From assembly GCF_030345075.1 (NCBI RefSeq), contig NZ_CP128361.1, forward strand, positions 1,240,001-1,304,000: 64,000 bases of DNA, in the 5' to 3' direction. The translations under genes were made by a program, and so were the position numbers. Positions 1 through 8,434 of this stretch are shown here, piece by piece. The notes below the pieces were generated by a model. The model ran no database searches. It saw only the letters and a list, made by a program, of their open reading frames with translations, and was not told the origin of the DNA. Origin of the DNA: Solwaraspora sp. WMMA2065. GTDB taxonomy: Bacteria > Actinomycetota > Actinomycetes > Mycobacteriales > Micromonosporaceae. The number at the start of each line of letters is the position of its first letter. Within the stretch, counting starts at the first letter, position 1.

Positions 1-1009
1 GGCCAAGCAGTTCGCCACCCCCCGGCGGACCACCCTCGTCGACGGTGACCTCAAGGAGGTGCTGGCCGCCTCGGTCCCGGCCGGCCCGCTGGAGGTCGCC
101 GACGACCCCTGCCAGGTGATCCTGTCCGCCACCGGGCTGGTCGCCCGCACCGTCGCCGAGAGCGAGGAGTCGGTCGAGGACGCCCGGCGCAACAGCCGGG
201 CCAGGCACGACGCGGTACAGGCCGTGGTGCCGGCCACCGCCCGTGGCCAGGTGCTGCTGATCACCAGCACCGGCCGGGCGGTCCGTACCGATGTCCTGCC
301 ACTGCCGGTGCTGCCGCAACGGTCCGGAACGGTATCGCTGTCCGGCGGGATGCCGGTTGCCGAACTGCTGCCGTTGAGCGCGGGTGAGCAGGTCGTCGGC
401 CTGGCTCCGGCCGCCCAACGGGATACGCCGGGACTCGCGCTCGGCACCCGCCACGGCGTGGTGAAGGTGTGCGCGCCGGACTGGCCGGTACGCGCCGACG
501 AGTTCGAGGTGATCGGTCTGCGCGACGGCGACGAAGTCGTCGGGGCCAGTTGGCTGACCGACGGCACCGAGAGCCTGGTGTTCGTCACCACCGACGCGTC
601 GCTGCTGCGGTTCGCCGCGAAGCTGGTCCGTCCGCAGGGGCTCAAGGGGGGCGGCATGGCCGGGATCAACCTCGCTGCCGACGCCCGGGTGCTGTTCTTC
701 GCCGCCGTGCGGACCGACGACCCGGTACACGGCGAGCCGATGGTGGTCACCTCCACCGGGAACAACGTCAAGGTCACACCGTTCGCCGAGTATCCCGCGA
801 AGGGTCGGGCCACCGGTGGGGTCCGGGTGCAGCGGTTCCTCAAGGGCGAGTCGGGGCTGGAGCTGGCCTGGGTGGGTTCCCGCCCGGTCGGTGCCACCCC
901 GTCCGGGGAGTCGGTGGCGCTGCCGCAGCTCGATCCGCGCCGGGACAGTTCGGGCACCCCGGTGATGCTGGCCCCGCAGGTCGTCGGTCACCTGCTGGAA
1001 CGCGGCTGA
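1..1009 (+). CDS. DNA gyrase/topoisomerase IV subunit A, C-terminal part (5' end outside window)
   Basis: The frame is open from base 2 and ends with TGA at 1007-1009, so the gene enters from the left edge. The ~335 visible residues look like the C-terminal DNA-wrapping beta-propeller of GyrA/ParC: repeated four-strand blades with blade-type turns such as VLLITSTGRAVRTD and LVFVTTDASLLRFAAK, and a conserved GGMAGINL stretch. In the family this domain wraps DNA while the N-terminal half, not visible here, carries the catalytic tyrosine. Actinomycetes often carry a second gyrA-like gene outside the gyrBA operon; lacking the N-terminus I cannot separate gyrA from parC. The stop is followed by a 79-nt convergent gap to the aldo/keto reductase. 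GTG at 59 is only an internal codon. Confidence 0.85.
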   Translation, partial: AKQFATPRRTTLVDGDLKEVLAASVPAGPLEVADDPCQVILSATGLVARTVAESEESVEDARRNSRARHDAVQAVVPATARGQVLLITSTGRAVRTDVLPLPVLPQRSGTVSLSGGMPVAELLPLSAGEQVVGLAPAAQRDTPGLALGTRHGVVKVCAPDWPVRADEFEVIGLRDGDEVVGASWLTDGTESLVFVTTDASLLRFAAKLVRPQGLKGGGMAGINLAADARVLFFAAVRTDDPVHGEPMVVTSTGNNVKVTPFAEYPAKGRATGGVRVQRFLKGESGLELAWVGSRPVGATPSGESVALPQLDPRRDSSGTPVMLAPQVVGHLLERG

Positions 1010-1088
1010 CCACCGACCGCAGGTCCGGCGTTGGCGGCCGACCCCGCTCCGACCGGGACCCCGGCCGGGGGACCCGACCGGGACCGAG

Positions 1089-2036
1089 TCACCAGTCCAG
1101 TGGGGTGGCGGCCAGCCGGCGGTCGTACCAGGCGCGGATCGCGGCGACGGTGTCCGCCGGCAGTGGGCCGTCGGCGGCACCGGCGATGCTGCTGGTGAGC
1201 TGGGCGACCGACCTGGTTCCCGGGATCACTGTCGACACCGCGTCGTAGCTGAGCAGGAAGCGCAGCGCGCCGGCGAGCACCCCGACACCGGCCGGCAGCA
1301 GCGACCGGAACTCGTCGACCAGGCCGGCGCGCACCGCGACGTCCTCTCGCGACCAGCGGTCCCGTACCCCGGCGAAGACGCTGTCGGCGTGGTACCGGCC
1401 GGAGAGCCAGCCGGACTCCAGCGGCACCTTGACGATCGTGCCGGCACCCCGGTCGCGGGCCCGGCCCACCGCCGGCCACGGCTCCTGGTAGAGCGCTGAC
1501 AGCCGGACTTCGAACGCGGTGGAGTCACTGGTGGACAGCACGAGGTCCAGATCGGCGCTCCAGTCCACCGAAGCGCCGTACGACCGGATGACGCCCTTGT
1601 CCCGCAGCCGGTGCAGCACCTCGTAGTGGTCGCTGCGGCTGCCGTCGAGGATCTCTGGTGGCGGGTTGTGTAGCACCACGATGTCGACGTGGTCGACGTT
1701 CATCCGGCGGGCGCTGCGCTCGACCGACGCCTCAATTTCGCTGGCCGACCAGTTTTCGGTGCCGTCGGGAAGATAGCCAAACTTGGTGCAGATCACTACC
1801 TCGTCCCGTCGCCGGCCGGCGAGGGCCCGGCCGATGTTGGGTTCGCTGCGGCCGTCCGCGTAGCCCGGCGCGGTGTCGATGAAGGAGACGCCGTGGTCGA
1901 GCGCGGTGTGCACGATGCGGACCGCCTCGGCCTCGTCCGGCCCGTCCGGCCAGTGCGACGATCGGCCCAGCTGCCAGGCGCCGAGACCGATAGCGCTGAC
2001 CCGCATTCCGGTGGAACCAAATGGTCGTGTCTGCAC
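1089..2036 (-). CDS. Aldo/keto reductase
   Basis: A 315-residue NAD(P)H-dependent oxidoreductase of the AKR superfamily (TIM barrel). The catalytic tetrad is visible in order: Asp in SFIDTAPGY, Tyr in the following GYADGRSE, Lys in VICTKFGYLPDG and His in IVVLHNPPPE. The NADPH-binding C-terminal part contains VIPGTRS. I chose GTG at 2036 (VQTRPFGSTGM) because an AAGGG Shine-Dalgarno lies about 7 nt upstream and the N-terminus then matches the family; the frame stays open further upstream but that part is not AKR-like. The gene lies 95 nt downstream of the GT87 gene on the same strand and may be read through from that operon. Its substrate cannot be told; sugar or aldehyde reduction is possible. 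Confidence 0.9.
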   Translation of the reverse strand: MQTRPFGSTGMRVSAIGLGAWQLGRSSHWPDGPDEAEAVRIVHTALDHGVSFIDTAPGYADGRSEPNIGRALAGRRRDEVVICTKFGYLPDGTENWSASEIEASVERSARRMNVDHVDIVVLHNPPPEILDGSRSDHYEVLHRLRDKGVIRSYGASVDWSADLDLVLSTSDSTAFEVRLSALYQEPWPAVGRARDRGAGTIVKVPLESGWLSGRYHADSVFAGVRDRWSREDVAVRAGLVDEFRSLLPAGVGVLAGALRFLLSYDAVSTVIPGTRSVAQLTSSIAGAADGPLPADTVAAIRAWYDRRLAATPLDW

Positions 2037-2131
2037 AGGCGAACCCTTCACGTCGGAGCACCGTTGACTGTTCGACAGCGTATCGACATCGGTGCGTTCA
2101 CGCGGCCCCGGCGCAGCTGTCCCGGCCGGCC

Positions 2132-3400
2132 CTATGACCGCCGCCCGGGTCCGGTCCGGCCCGGCCGTACCCGCCAGCCCAGCAGCCCGAGCCCACCGAG
2201 CGCCAGCAGCACGTACAGGTTGCTGTAGACCAGCCCCGGCCCGGAGAAGTGCAGGTCCCACCCGCCCGGACTGGCCAGCACCCAGCTCGTGCTGCCCACC
2301 AGGACCAGCCAGCCGGCGGCGGACGCGAGGATCGCCCACCGGCGGCCGGACCACCGTTGGTCACCGGCGAGGACCAGCAGCGCCGGCACCCACCAAACCC
2401 AGTGGTGGTGCCAGGAGACAGGGGAGACCAGCAGTCCGGTGGCCGCGCAGGCGAGCACCGCCAGCAGTTCGTCGCCGGCACGTGCGCAGCGGACCGCGAC
2501 CGTCATCCCGGCCGCGCCGACTAGCACCGCGAGCACCAGCCACGGCAGACCGGGCCGTGGTTCGTCCAGCGCCCGGGTCACCGCACCGGACAACGACTGG
2601 TTCAGGATGGTCCGGGGATCCCCGGTGACCCGGTCGGTGTCCAGCAGCCCGCCGGTCCAGAACCAGGTCGAGTCGGTCGGCCGCCAGGCGAAGCCGACGC
2701 CGATCGTGGCGGCGAACGCGACGGTCGCGGTGGCGGCGGCCCGCAGCCGCCCGGTCAGCACCAGGTAGCCGATGAAGATCAGCGGCGTGAGTTTGATCCC
2801 GGCGGCGACACCCACCCCGAGCCCGTGCCACCGGCCGCCCCGGCCGGCGACCAGGTCGACCAGCACCAGCCAGGTCAGCAGCAGACCCACCTGGCCGACC
2901 TGCAGGTGACCGGTCACCGCGAAGATCGGCAACGCGCCGACCAGCGCACCAGCCGTCCACAGCGGCCCCAGCCGGGCGGGCGGCCCGATCCACCGCAGGG
3001 TCAGCCGGATGATCGCGACCAGCATCACCACACTTGCCGCCGTCCAGCCCGCGACAGCGACCGGCATCGCGACCACGGCCAGCGGCTGCATCAGCAGCGC
3101 GGCGAACGGCGGGTAGGTGAAGCCGAGCGCGATGCCGTCAGGGGTATGGTGGACCGCCTGGTACAACTGCCCGTCACCGCTGGCGGCCGCGACCGCACCC
3201 GCCCGGTACGCGGCCAGGTCACCCCAGAACAGGCCGGTGGTGTGGTGCAGCACGCCGGCGGCGACGCCCAGCACGGCGGCGAACGCCCCGCCGAGCAGCC
3301 AGCTGCGTACTGCCGGCCGTCGCCCGCCCACCGGCGCGGCCCTTACGCGGGCCACATCCGACGGTAGGGCATCCGACGGTAGGGCATCGCGGGCGGTCAC
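2132..3400 (-). CDS. GT87-type polyprenol-phosphate-mannose-dependent glycosyltransferase (DUF2029)
   Basis: Polytopic membrane protein of about 422 residues with roughly ten hydrophobic segments. It has the early acidic loop typical of GT-C/GT87 enzymes (FWGDLAAYRAGA), YQAVHHTPDG, FTYPPFAALLMQPLAVV and a SPVSWHHHWVWWVP segment. Family members transfer mannose or a related sugar from polyprenyl-phosphate donors on the outer face of the membrane. GTG at 3400 gives a 4-nt GTGA overlap with the upstream methyltransferase stop; GTG at 3415 is the alternative. The N-terminus contains a tandem ALPSD-ALPSD duplication (15-nt direct repeat near 3360-3390). It is the last strongly coupled gene of the leftward arm of the glycan cluster. 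Its acceptor is unknown. Confidence 0.85.
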   Translation of the reverse strand: MTARDALPSDALPSDVARVRAAPVGGRRPAVRSWLLGGAFAAVLGVAAGVLHHTTGLFWGDLAAYRAGAVAAASGDGQLYQAVHHTPDGIALGFTYPPFAALLMQPLAVVAMPVAVAGWTAASVVMLVAIIRLTLRWIGPPARLGPLWTAGALVGALPIFAVTGHLQVGQVGLLLTWLVLVDLVAGRGGRWHGLGVGVAAGIKLTPLIFIGYLVLTGRLRAAATATVAFAATIGVGFAWRPTDSTWFWTGGLLDTDRVTGDPRTILNQSLSGAVTRALDEPRPGLPWLVLAVLVGAAGMTVAVRCARAGDELLAVLACAATGLLVSPVSWHHHWVWWVPALLVLAGDQRWSGRRWAILASAAGWLVLVGSTSWVLASPGGWDLHFSGPGLVYSNLYVLLALGGLGLLGWRVRPGRTGPGRRS

Positions 3401-4032
3401 GACCGGCCACTGCACGCCGGATCGGCGGCACCCAGCACCAGCACGCTGCCCACGCCGTCCGCCCCGCCGACAAGCTCATCGTGCACCGGCAGCCCGCAGC
3501 TACGGGCCCGGGACAGCAGCTCGCGGCCGGTGTCGGTGGTCCCGTCGTACACCCAGACCAGCACCCGGCCACCCGGTCTTAGCAGGTCGGCCGCGCGGTG
3601 CAGCAGACCGACCGCGTCGTCGACGCTGAAGTAGTAGAGCACCTCGCGGAACAGAACCACGTCATAGCGCTCATCGGTCCGGTACGTCAGCAGGTCCGCG
3701 TCCTCGAAGGAGGTGTCCGGCCGGCGCAGCGCGCGGGCCCGGCGGATCGCCGCCCGGCTGATGTCGACACCGTGGTAGTGCCGGTACCCGCCGGGCGGCA
3801 GCGCCAGATTGACGGTCGTACCGCAGCCCAGGTCCAGGATGCGTGGTCGCGACGTGACCCGTTGAGCGAGTTCCAGCGGGACGCGGTCACGCCCCTGGTC
3901 GAGATATCGCCACAACCCCAGCGCGTACTGCAGGTCCCACAACACGGCGTTCACCCGGGGGTACGGGCGGACCAGCACCGTCAGCGGCCAGTTGAGCGCC
4001 CGAGCGGCGATCCGGAACAACGGGTGGGCCAT
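3397..4032 (-). CDS. Class I SAM-dependent methyltransferase
   Basis: Soluble protein of about 211 residues with a Rossmann methyltransferase core: motif I RILDLGCGTTVNL at ~residues 64-76, the acidic motif HGVDISRAA, motif III-like YDVVLFREVLYYF, and DLLRPGGRVLVWVYDG. The C-terminal strand VGSVLVLGA completes the fold. ATG at 4032 shares its A with the deacetylase TGA (TGATG); GTG at 4035 is an equally coupled alternative. It sits between the deacetylase and GT87 genes, so O- or N-methylation of a cell-envelope sugar or lipid-linked intermediate is a reasonable inference. Nothing in the sequence names the acceptor. Confidence 0.88.
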   Translation of the reverse strand: MAHPLFRIAARALNWPLTVLVRPYPRVNAVLWDLQYALGLWRYLDQGRDRVPLELAQRVTSRPRILDLGCGTTVNLALPPGGYRHYHGVDISRAAIRRARALRRPDTSFEDADLLTYRTDERYDVVLFREVLYYFSVDDAVGLLHRAADLLRPGGRVLVWVYDGTTDTGRELLSRARSCGLPVHDELVGGADGVGSVLVLGAADPACSGRS

Positions 4033-4742
4033 CACGCCTCCTCGGCGGCGGTAGGGCGGTCAGGGACCGGGACGAACCGCAGCCCGCGGTACAGCAGCCG
4101 GGGGATCACGGTGCCCAGCGCGGCGATGGTCTGCGACCGGTCACCGCCGCCGTCGTGGCAGAGCAGCACGTGACCGGAGCCGGCGCGCGACAGGGTACGG
4201 GTGATGTGCCCGACGCCGGGTTCCTTCCAGTCGCTGGAGTTGACCGTCCAGTCGACCGGGGTCAGCCCGGCGTCAACGGTGGCCGCCAGCACCCGCGTCG
4301 ACCATCCGCCGCTGGGTGCCCGGAACAACCGGGCGGTGACTCCGGTAGCGTCGTGAATTCGTTGCTGGGCATGGTTGATCTCGCGGTGCAACCGGTCGGC
4401 GTCGAGCGCCGCGAACGGCATCGGGTGGCGCAGCGAATGGTTGCCGATCCGGTGGCCGGCGGCCACGATCCGTCGGGCCAGCTCCGGGTGTTCGGCTACC
4501 CGGTCGCCGATCAGAAAGAAGGTCGCCGGCACCCGGTGCCGGGCGAGGAGATCCAGCAGCGCGGGGGTCCAGCGGGGGTCCGGGCCGTCGTCGACGGTGA
4601 GCGCGACCGCGCCGGCTCCGACCCGGAACACCGGCCAGCTGCGCCGCGCCGACGGGGTCACCGGCCGTAGCCGGTGAAAGGTCCGTACGCCGAGGAAACC
4701 GGCCTCCAGCGCTTTCGCCCGCAGTGTCGGCAGCTGGTTCAC
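4032..4742 (-). CDS. Polysaccharide deacetylase (NodB domain, CE4)
   Basis: 236 residues. The NodB domain runs from about residue 45 to 230, with the metal/catalytic pair TVDDGPD (residues 49-55), the zinc histidines of NHSLRHP (101-107), RAPSGGWS (motif 3), VDWTVNSSDWK (motif 4) and HVLLCHDGGG (motif 5). CE4 enzymes remove N-acetyl groups from GlcNAc-type sugars in peptidoglycan, chitin or envelope glycans. No signal peptide or lipobox is evident, so action on a cytoplasmic or lipid-linked intermediate is possible. GTG at 4742 gives a GTGA overlap with the stop of the upstream GT2; the longer open frame upstream of it is antisense-like arginine-rich sequence and was rejected. Confidence 0.92.
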   Translation of the reverse strand: MNQLPTLRAKALEAGFLGVRTFHRLRPVTPSARRSWPVFRVGAGAVALTVDDGPDPRWTPALLDLLARHRVPATFFLIGDRVAEHPELARRIVAAGHRIGNHSLRHPMPFAALDADRLHREINHAQQRIHDATGVTARLFRAPSGGWSTRVLAATVDAGLTPVDWTVNSSDWKEPGVGHITRTLSRAGSGHVLLCHDGGGDRSQTIAALGTVIPRLLYRGLRFVPVPDRPTAAEEA

Positions 4743-5785
4743 CGGCTCGTCCCTGGGGCCAGTCGACGGGTCGGGCCGAAGTCCGAGTCCAGCAGGAACC
4801 GCACCCCGCCGACGGTGCCGCCGCAGACGATGGCCAGGTGGACCAGGAAGTGCAGGCAGAGGAACAGGGCGAGGAACGCGGTGCCCCGCTCCCGGCGAAC
4901 GAAGCCGACCAGCCCGGGGTCGGCGACGACGAACCAGGCCAGGGCGAGCCCCGGCAGGACCAGCAGCACCGGGGTCAGCACGGCCAACGGCAGGGTGCCG
5001 AGCACTGCGGCGGCGGCCAGCACGCCGCCCGGCCGGTTGGCCCGCAGCCCGGCGGGGCCCCGTTCCCGTACCGCCACCGGCACCAGCATCTGCGAGCGGC
5101 CGAACTGCTTGCGCAGCATCGGCCAGAGCCGGCTGTCGTCGTCGTGTCGGCAGGTCACGTCGGCGGACAGCCAGATGCCGTGCCGGTCGGCCATCCGATC
5201 GCTCAACTCGACGTCCTCGGAGGCGCGGAGCCGTTCGTCGAAGAACCCGACGTCGTCGAAGACCGAACGGCGGACCGCGCACAGCGCGAAGATCGCGGTG
5301 CGTACCCGGCCGGTGTTGCGGATCCGCCAGTAGTGGGCGTGCAGCAGCCGGTACGCCTCGACCGGGCCGTCGTCGTACAACGGCTGGGTGAGGTACACGC
5401 CGTGGACACAGTCGATGTCCGGCTCGTCGGCCATGATCCGCAGCGCGGTGGCGATTGCGGTCGGTGTCGGTGCGCAGTCGGCGTCGACGAAGAAGACCAC
5501 GTCGCCGGTGCTCGCCTTGATCCCGCGGTTGCGGGCGGCGGCCGGGCCGCTGTTGACCAGGGTCTGCAGCAGCCGTACCGGGAACCGCCGGGCGATCTCC
5601 CGGGTCCGGTCGGTGCTCGCGTCGTCGACGACGATCACCTCCACCGGAGGGTGTGTCTGCCCGTACACGGCGCCCAGACAGGCATGGAGGGTCCGTTCGC
5701 TGTTGTAGGCGGGAATGACGACCGATACGTGCGGGGGCACGGACACCACCTTGTCGAATGTCGGGACCGCCGGGAAGTGCGTCAC
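4739..5785 (-). CDS. Family 2 glycosyltransferase with C-terminal membrane segments
   Basis: 348 residues. The N-terminal GT-A domain has VSVVIPAYNSERTL, the nucleotide-binding VIVVDDASTDRT, the DXD-type FFVDADCAP, and a late ASEDVELSDR acceptor-site region. Two or three hydrophobic segments follow (about residues 255-330), ending in the FLCLHFLVHLAIV stretch. The protein clearly resembles the three GT2 genes on the other side of the divergent promoter (9475, 10487, 12681), pointing to local duplication. It heads the leftward arm: GT2, deacetylase, methyltransferase, GT87. The GTG start at 5785 is the first start after an in-frame stop; GTG codons a few residues later are possible starts. Confidence 0.9.
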   Translation of the reverse strand: MTHFPAVPTFDKVVSVPPHVSVVIPAYNSERTLHACLGAVYGQTHPPVEVIVVDDASTDRTREIARRFPVRLLQTLVNSGPAAARNRGIKASTGDVVFFVDADCAPTPTAIATALRIMADEPDIDCVHGVYLTQPLYDDGPVEAYRLLHAHYWRIRNTGRVRTAIFALCAVRRSVFDDVGFFDERLRASEDVELSDRMADRHGIWLSADVTCRHDDDSRLWPMLRKQFGRSQMLVPVAVRERGPAGLRANRPGGVLAAAAVLGTLPLAVLTPVLLVLPGLALAWFVVADPGLVGFVRRERGTAFLALFLCLHFLVHLAIVCGGTVGGVRFLLDSDFGPTRRLAPGTSR

Positions 5786-5968
5786 CGTGACTGGCCGAGA
5801 CGATAGTCGTAGTGACGGTCACGGTCAATCTTCTGGATACCGTGCTCCAGTGCCGATCCAGTCGTCTTACAGTCGTCATTCAGTACCCGTCGGCACAATT
5901 GCAGGGGCTCCCGGCGGTGCTCCGCGTTCCTCTGGAGTCGCCGCCAGTTCTGGAGAAAGGCTCGATAG
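5786..5968. promoter_or_regulatory. Divergent promoter region of the glycan cluster
   Basis: This 183-nt region lies between the leftward GT2 and the rightward aminotransferase and must hold both arms' promoters. It contains a perfect 5+1+5 palindrome GTGACGGTCAC at 5812-5822 and a second one, GTCACCGTGAC, at 5781-5791 overlapping the GT2 start codon; they could be operator half-sites. A GGAGAAAGG Shine-Dalgarno at 5952-5960 serves the aminotransferase GTG. I see no unambiguous -35/-10 pair, so the promoter call is by position. Confidence 0.5.
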
Positions 5969-7384
5969 GTGTCTGATCTGTTCACCGTCGATGATTGCGA
6001 CGAGCTCTCCGTCAAACAGGTGCACGATCTGTACCGGCGGTACGTCAACCGGAGCCAGGTCGGTCTGATGACGTCCTTCGGTTTCGGTCGGGAGTTGGTC
6101 GACCGCGCCGAAGGCGCCTACCTGTACCTAGGGGACGGCCGTCGCATCCTCGACTTCACCGGCGGGGTCGGCGTACTCAACCATGGACACAACCATCCCC
6201 GCATCCTGGCGGCGCGCCGCCGGTTCGCCGAGCGGCAGCGGATGGAGGTGCACAAGACCTACTTCTCGCCGTACGTCGCCGCGCTGGCCCACAACCTGGC
6301 CGAGGTGCTGCCCGGTGACCTGAACATGTCCTTCTTGCCAAACTCGGGCGCCGAGGCGGTCGAGGGCGCGGTCAAGCTGGCCTACAAGGTCCATGGCGGG
6401 CGACGGAACACCATCCTGCGTGCCGACATCAGCTTCCACGGCAAGCTTCTCGGCTCCGGCAGCCTGACTGGCGGAGCGCAGAACCATTTCAAGTTTCCCG
6501 GCATTTCCGGTGTCGTGACATTCGGTTACGACGATCTCGAATCGGTACGCGCCGCGGTCGCAGCGCATCCCGACGACGTCTACGCGATCCTGATCGAGCC
6601 GTTCAGTGCCTCCACCATGCGCTGGTGCTCGGAGGAGTTCCTGCGTGGCCTTCGTGACCTGTGCACCGAGCACAAGATCGTGCTCATCTTCGACGAGATC
6701 TACACCGGCTGGGGAAAGACCGGCAGCCTGTTCTACTTCATGCGCTATCCCGGACTCCTGCCGGACGTGCTGACCACCTCGAAGTCGTTCGGCGGCGGCA
6801 AGTCGTCCATCTCGGCGTACGTCGCCCGGGAAGGAATTTTCCGCAAGGCGTACGACAACCCGATGGACGCGCTGATGCATTCGACCTCGACCACCTACTA
6901 CGGGTTCGGTGAGGAATGCGCCACCGCGATCGAAGCGGTCAACATCGCCGTCGAGGACGACTACCCGGGCCAGGCCCGCCGAATCGAGCAACTGCTGGCA
7001 CCCGGCCTGCGGCGGATCGCCAAGCAGCATCCGGACGCGGTCGCCGACGTCGCCGGATCGGGCGCGCTCTGGGGGGTGTTCATCGACGGCGGTCCGAAGG
7101 TGCTGGACCTGGCCGCGAAGCTGGCACCCGCCGGCCTGGCCCGGGATCCGCAGCTGCGGACCAAGGTGGTCACCTGCGCGGTGATCAACGCGCTCTACCG
7201 CGACCATGACATCTACTCCTACTACACCCTCAACGGCGCCAGCCCGCTCGTGGTCGGCCCGCCGCTGGTCGCCTCCGACGACGACGTCGAGTACTTCCTG
7301 GACAGTCTGGACAAGGTCCTCGACCAGGGCCTCAACCGGCTGCTGACCCGGTTCGTGGCGCAGAAGGTCGGCTCGCTGTGGTGA
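5969..7384 (+). CDS. Class III PLP-dependent aminotransferase
   Basis: 471 residues, fold type I, class III (ornithine/diaminobutyrate/GSA aminotransferase-like). Visible hallmarks are FTGGVGVLNHGHNHP, the PLP-phosphate loop NSGAEAVEGAVKLAY (126-139), FHGKLLGSGSLTGG, LIFDEIYTGWGKTG with Asp242 to pair with the PLP ring nitrogen, and the Schiff-base lysine TTSKSFGGGK (K272). The usual role is moving an amino group to an aldehyde or keto carbon. The GTG start at 5969 is supported by GGAGAAAGG 8 nt upstream. It heads the rightward arm and overlaps the SDR gene. Context suggests it makes an amino-sugar or amino-alcohol for the lipid-linked glycan rather than an amino acid; that is inference. Confidence 0.88.
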   Translation: MSDLFTVDDCDELSVKQVHDLYRRYVNRSQVGLMTSFGFGRELVDRAEGAYLYLGDGRRILDFTGGVGVLNHGHNHPRILAARRRFAERQRMEVHKTYFSPYVAALAHNLAEVLPGDLNMSFLPNSGAEAVEGAVKLAYKVHGGRRNTILRADISFHGKLLGSGSLTGGAQNHFKFPGISGVVTFGYDDLESVRAAVAAHPDDVYAILIEPFSASTMRWCSEEFLRGLRDLCTEHKIVLIFDEIYTGWGKTGSLFYFMRYPGLLPDVLTTSKSFGGGKSSISAYVAREGIFRKAYDNPMDALMHSTSTTYYGFGEECATAIEAVNIAVEDDYPGQARRIEQLLAPGLRRIAKQHPDAVADVAGSGALWGVFIDGGPKVLDLAAKLAPAGLARDPQLRTKVVTCAVINALYRDHDIYSYYTLNGASPLVVGPPLVASDDDVEYFLDSLDKVLDQGLNRLLTRFVAQKVGSLW

Positions 7385-8421
7385 TCGCCGTGACCGGTGC
7401 CGCCGGCATGCTCGGCTCGTCGGTGGTGGCAAGGCTGGTTGCTGACGGCGTCGAGGTGGTCGGACTCGACCTGCGGGAACCCGCACCGGGCACCGCCCCG
7501 CCCGACTACCGGCACCTGATCGGCGACGTGCGGGATTCGGCCGCGCTGAGGCAGGCGCTGACCGGAGCCGACGCGGTCGTGCACTGCGCCGCCGCGCTGC
7601 CCAGCTACCCGGCGGCGCAGATCCGCTCCATCGTGGTCGACGGCAGCCGGGCGGTGCTCGACGCGGTGCGTGCCGCACGGGTGCCCCGGCTGGTCTACAT
7701 CTCCTCCACCGCGGTCTACGGGCTGCCCCGACAGGTGCCGACGCCGGAGGAGCACCCGTACGCGCCGGTCGACCCCTACAGCACCGCCAAGGCGGACGCC
7801 GAACGGCTGGCGGTCGGCTACCGTGGCGCCGACCTGGTGCTGCCGGTGCTGCGGCCGAAGACGTTCCTCGGCCCCGGCCGGATGGGGCTGTTCTCGATGC
7901 TGTTCCAGTGGGCCCAGGAGGGACGCAACTTCCCGGTGCTCGGCGACGGCCAGGTCCGGATCCAGATGCTGCACGTCGCCGACCTGGTCGAAGCGGTGGT
8001 CACCGTGCTGCGGGCACCGGCCGAGGTCGCCAACGACACGTACAACATCGGCGCCGCCGAGTTCGGCACGCTGCGCGAGGACTTTCAGGCGGTGCTGGAC
8101 GCCGCCGGGCACGGCAAGCGGGTGGTCGCACTGCCGGCCCGGCCCGCCCTCGCCGCCCTCGGCCTGCTGGAACGCACCAAGTTGTCCCCGGTGTACGGCC
8201 GGCTGCTGCACAAGCTGATGGACGACTCCTACGTCGATATCGGTCGGGCCCGGCGGCGACTCGGGTTCAGCCCTCGGTACAGCAACCGGGACGCGGTGCT
8301 GGAGACGTTCCGGTGGTGGCAGGGGCAGCGGACGAGCGGTACGCCGGCCGGTGCCAGCGGCCGTACCAGCCGCGACCCGTGGCGGCAGGGCGTGCTCGCC
8401 GCCGCCAAGGTCTTCTTCTAG
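7381..8421 (+). CDS. NAD-dependent epimerase/dehydratase (extended SDR)
   Basis: About 346 residues. The N-terminal Rossmann motif VTGAAGMLGSSV (TGxxGxxG type), LIGDVRDSAALRQAL, VVHCAAALPSYP, the catalytic Ser in VYISSTAVYG and the YSTAKADAE Tyr-x3-Lys pair identify an extended SDR acting on a sugar nucleotide or similar substrate. GTG at 7381 gives a GTGA overlap with the aminotransferase stop; GTG at 7378 is possible. The tail (about residues 300-346) is Arg/Gly-rich and poorly structured. Coupling to the aminotransferase suggests it makes the keto intermediate or epimerises a lipid-linked sugar. Confidence 0.9.
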   Translation: MIAVTGAAGMLGSSVVARLVADGVEVVGLDLREPAPGTAPPDYRHLIGDVRDSAALRQALTGADAVVHCAAALPSYPAAQIRSIVVDGSRAVLDAVRAARVPRLVYISSTAVYGLPRQVPTPEEHPYAPVDPYSTAKADAERLAVGYRGADLVLPVLRPKTFLGPGRMGLFSMLFQWAQEGRNFPVLGDGQVRIQMLHVADLVEAVVTVLRAPAEVANDTYNIGAAEFGTLREDFQAVLDAAGHGKRVVALPARPALAALGLLERTKLSPVYGRLLHKLMDDSYVDIGRARRRLGFSPRYSNRDAVLETFRWWQGQRTSGTPAGASGRTSRDPWRQGVLAAAKVFF

Positions 8422-8434
8422 CCAGGAGGTGCCG

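Noticed and set aside
4743-5879. Arginine-rich N-terminal extension of the polysaccharide deacetylase frame
   Set aside because: It is the antisense-free shadow of the GT2 gene on the same strand in another frame; NodB homology begins only after GTG 4742.
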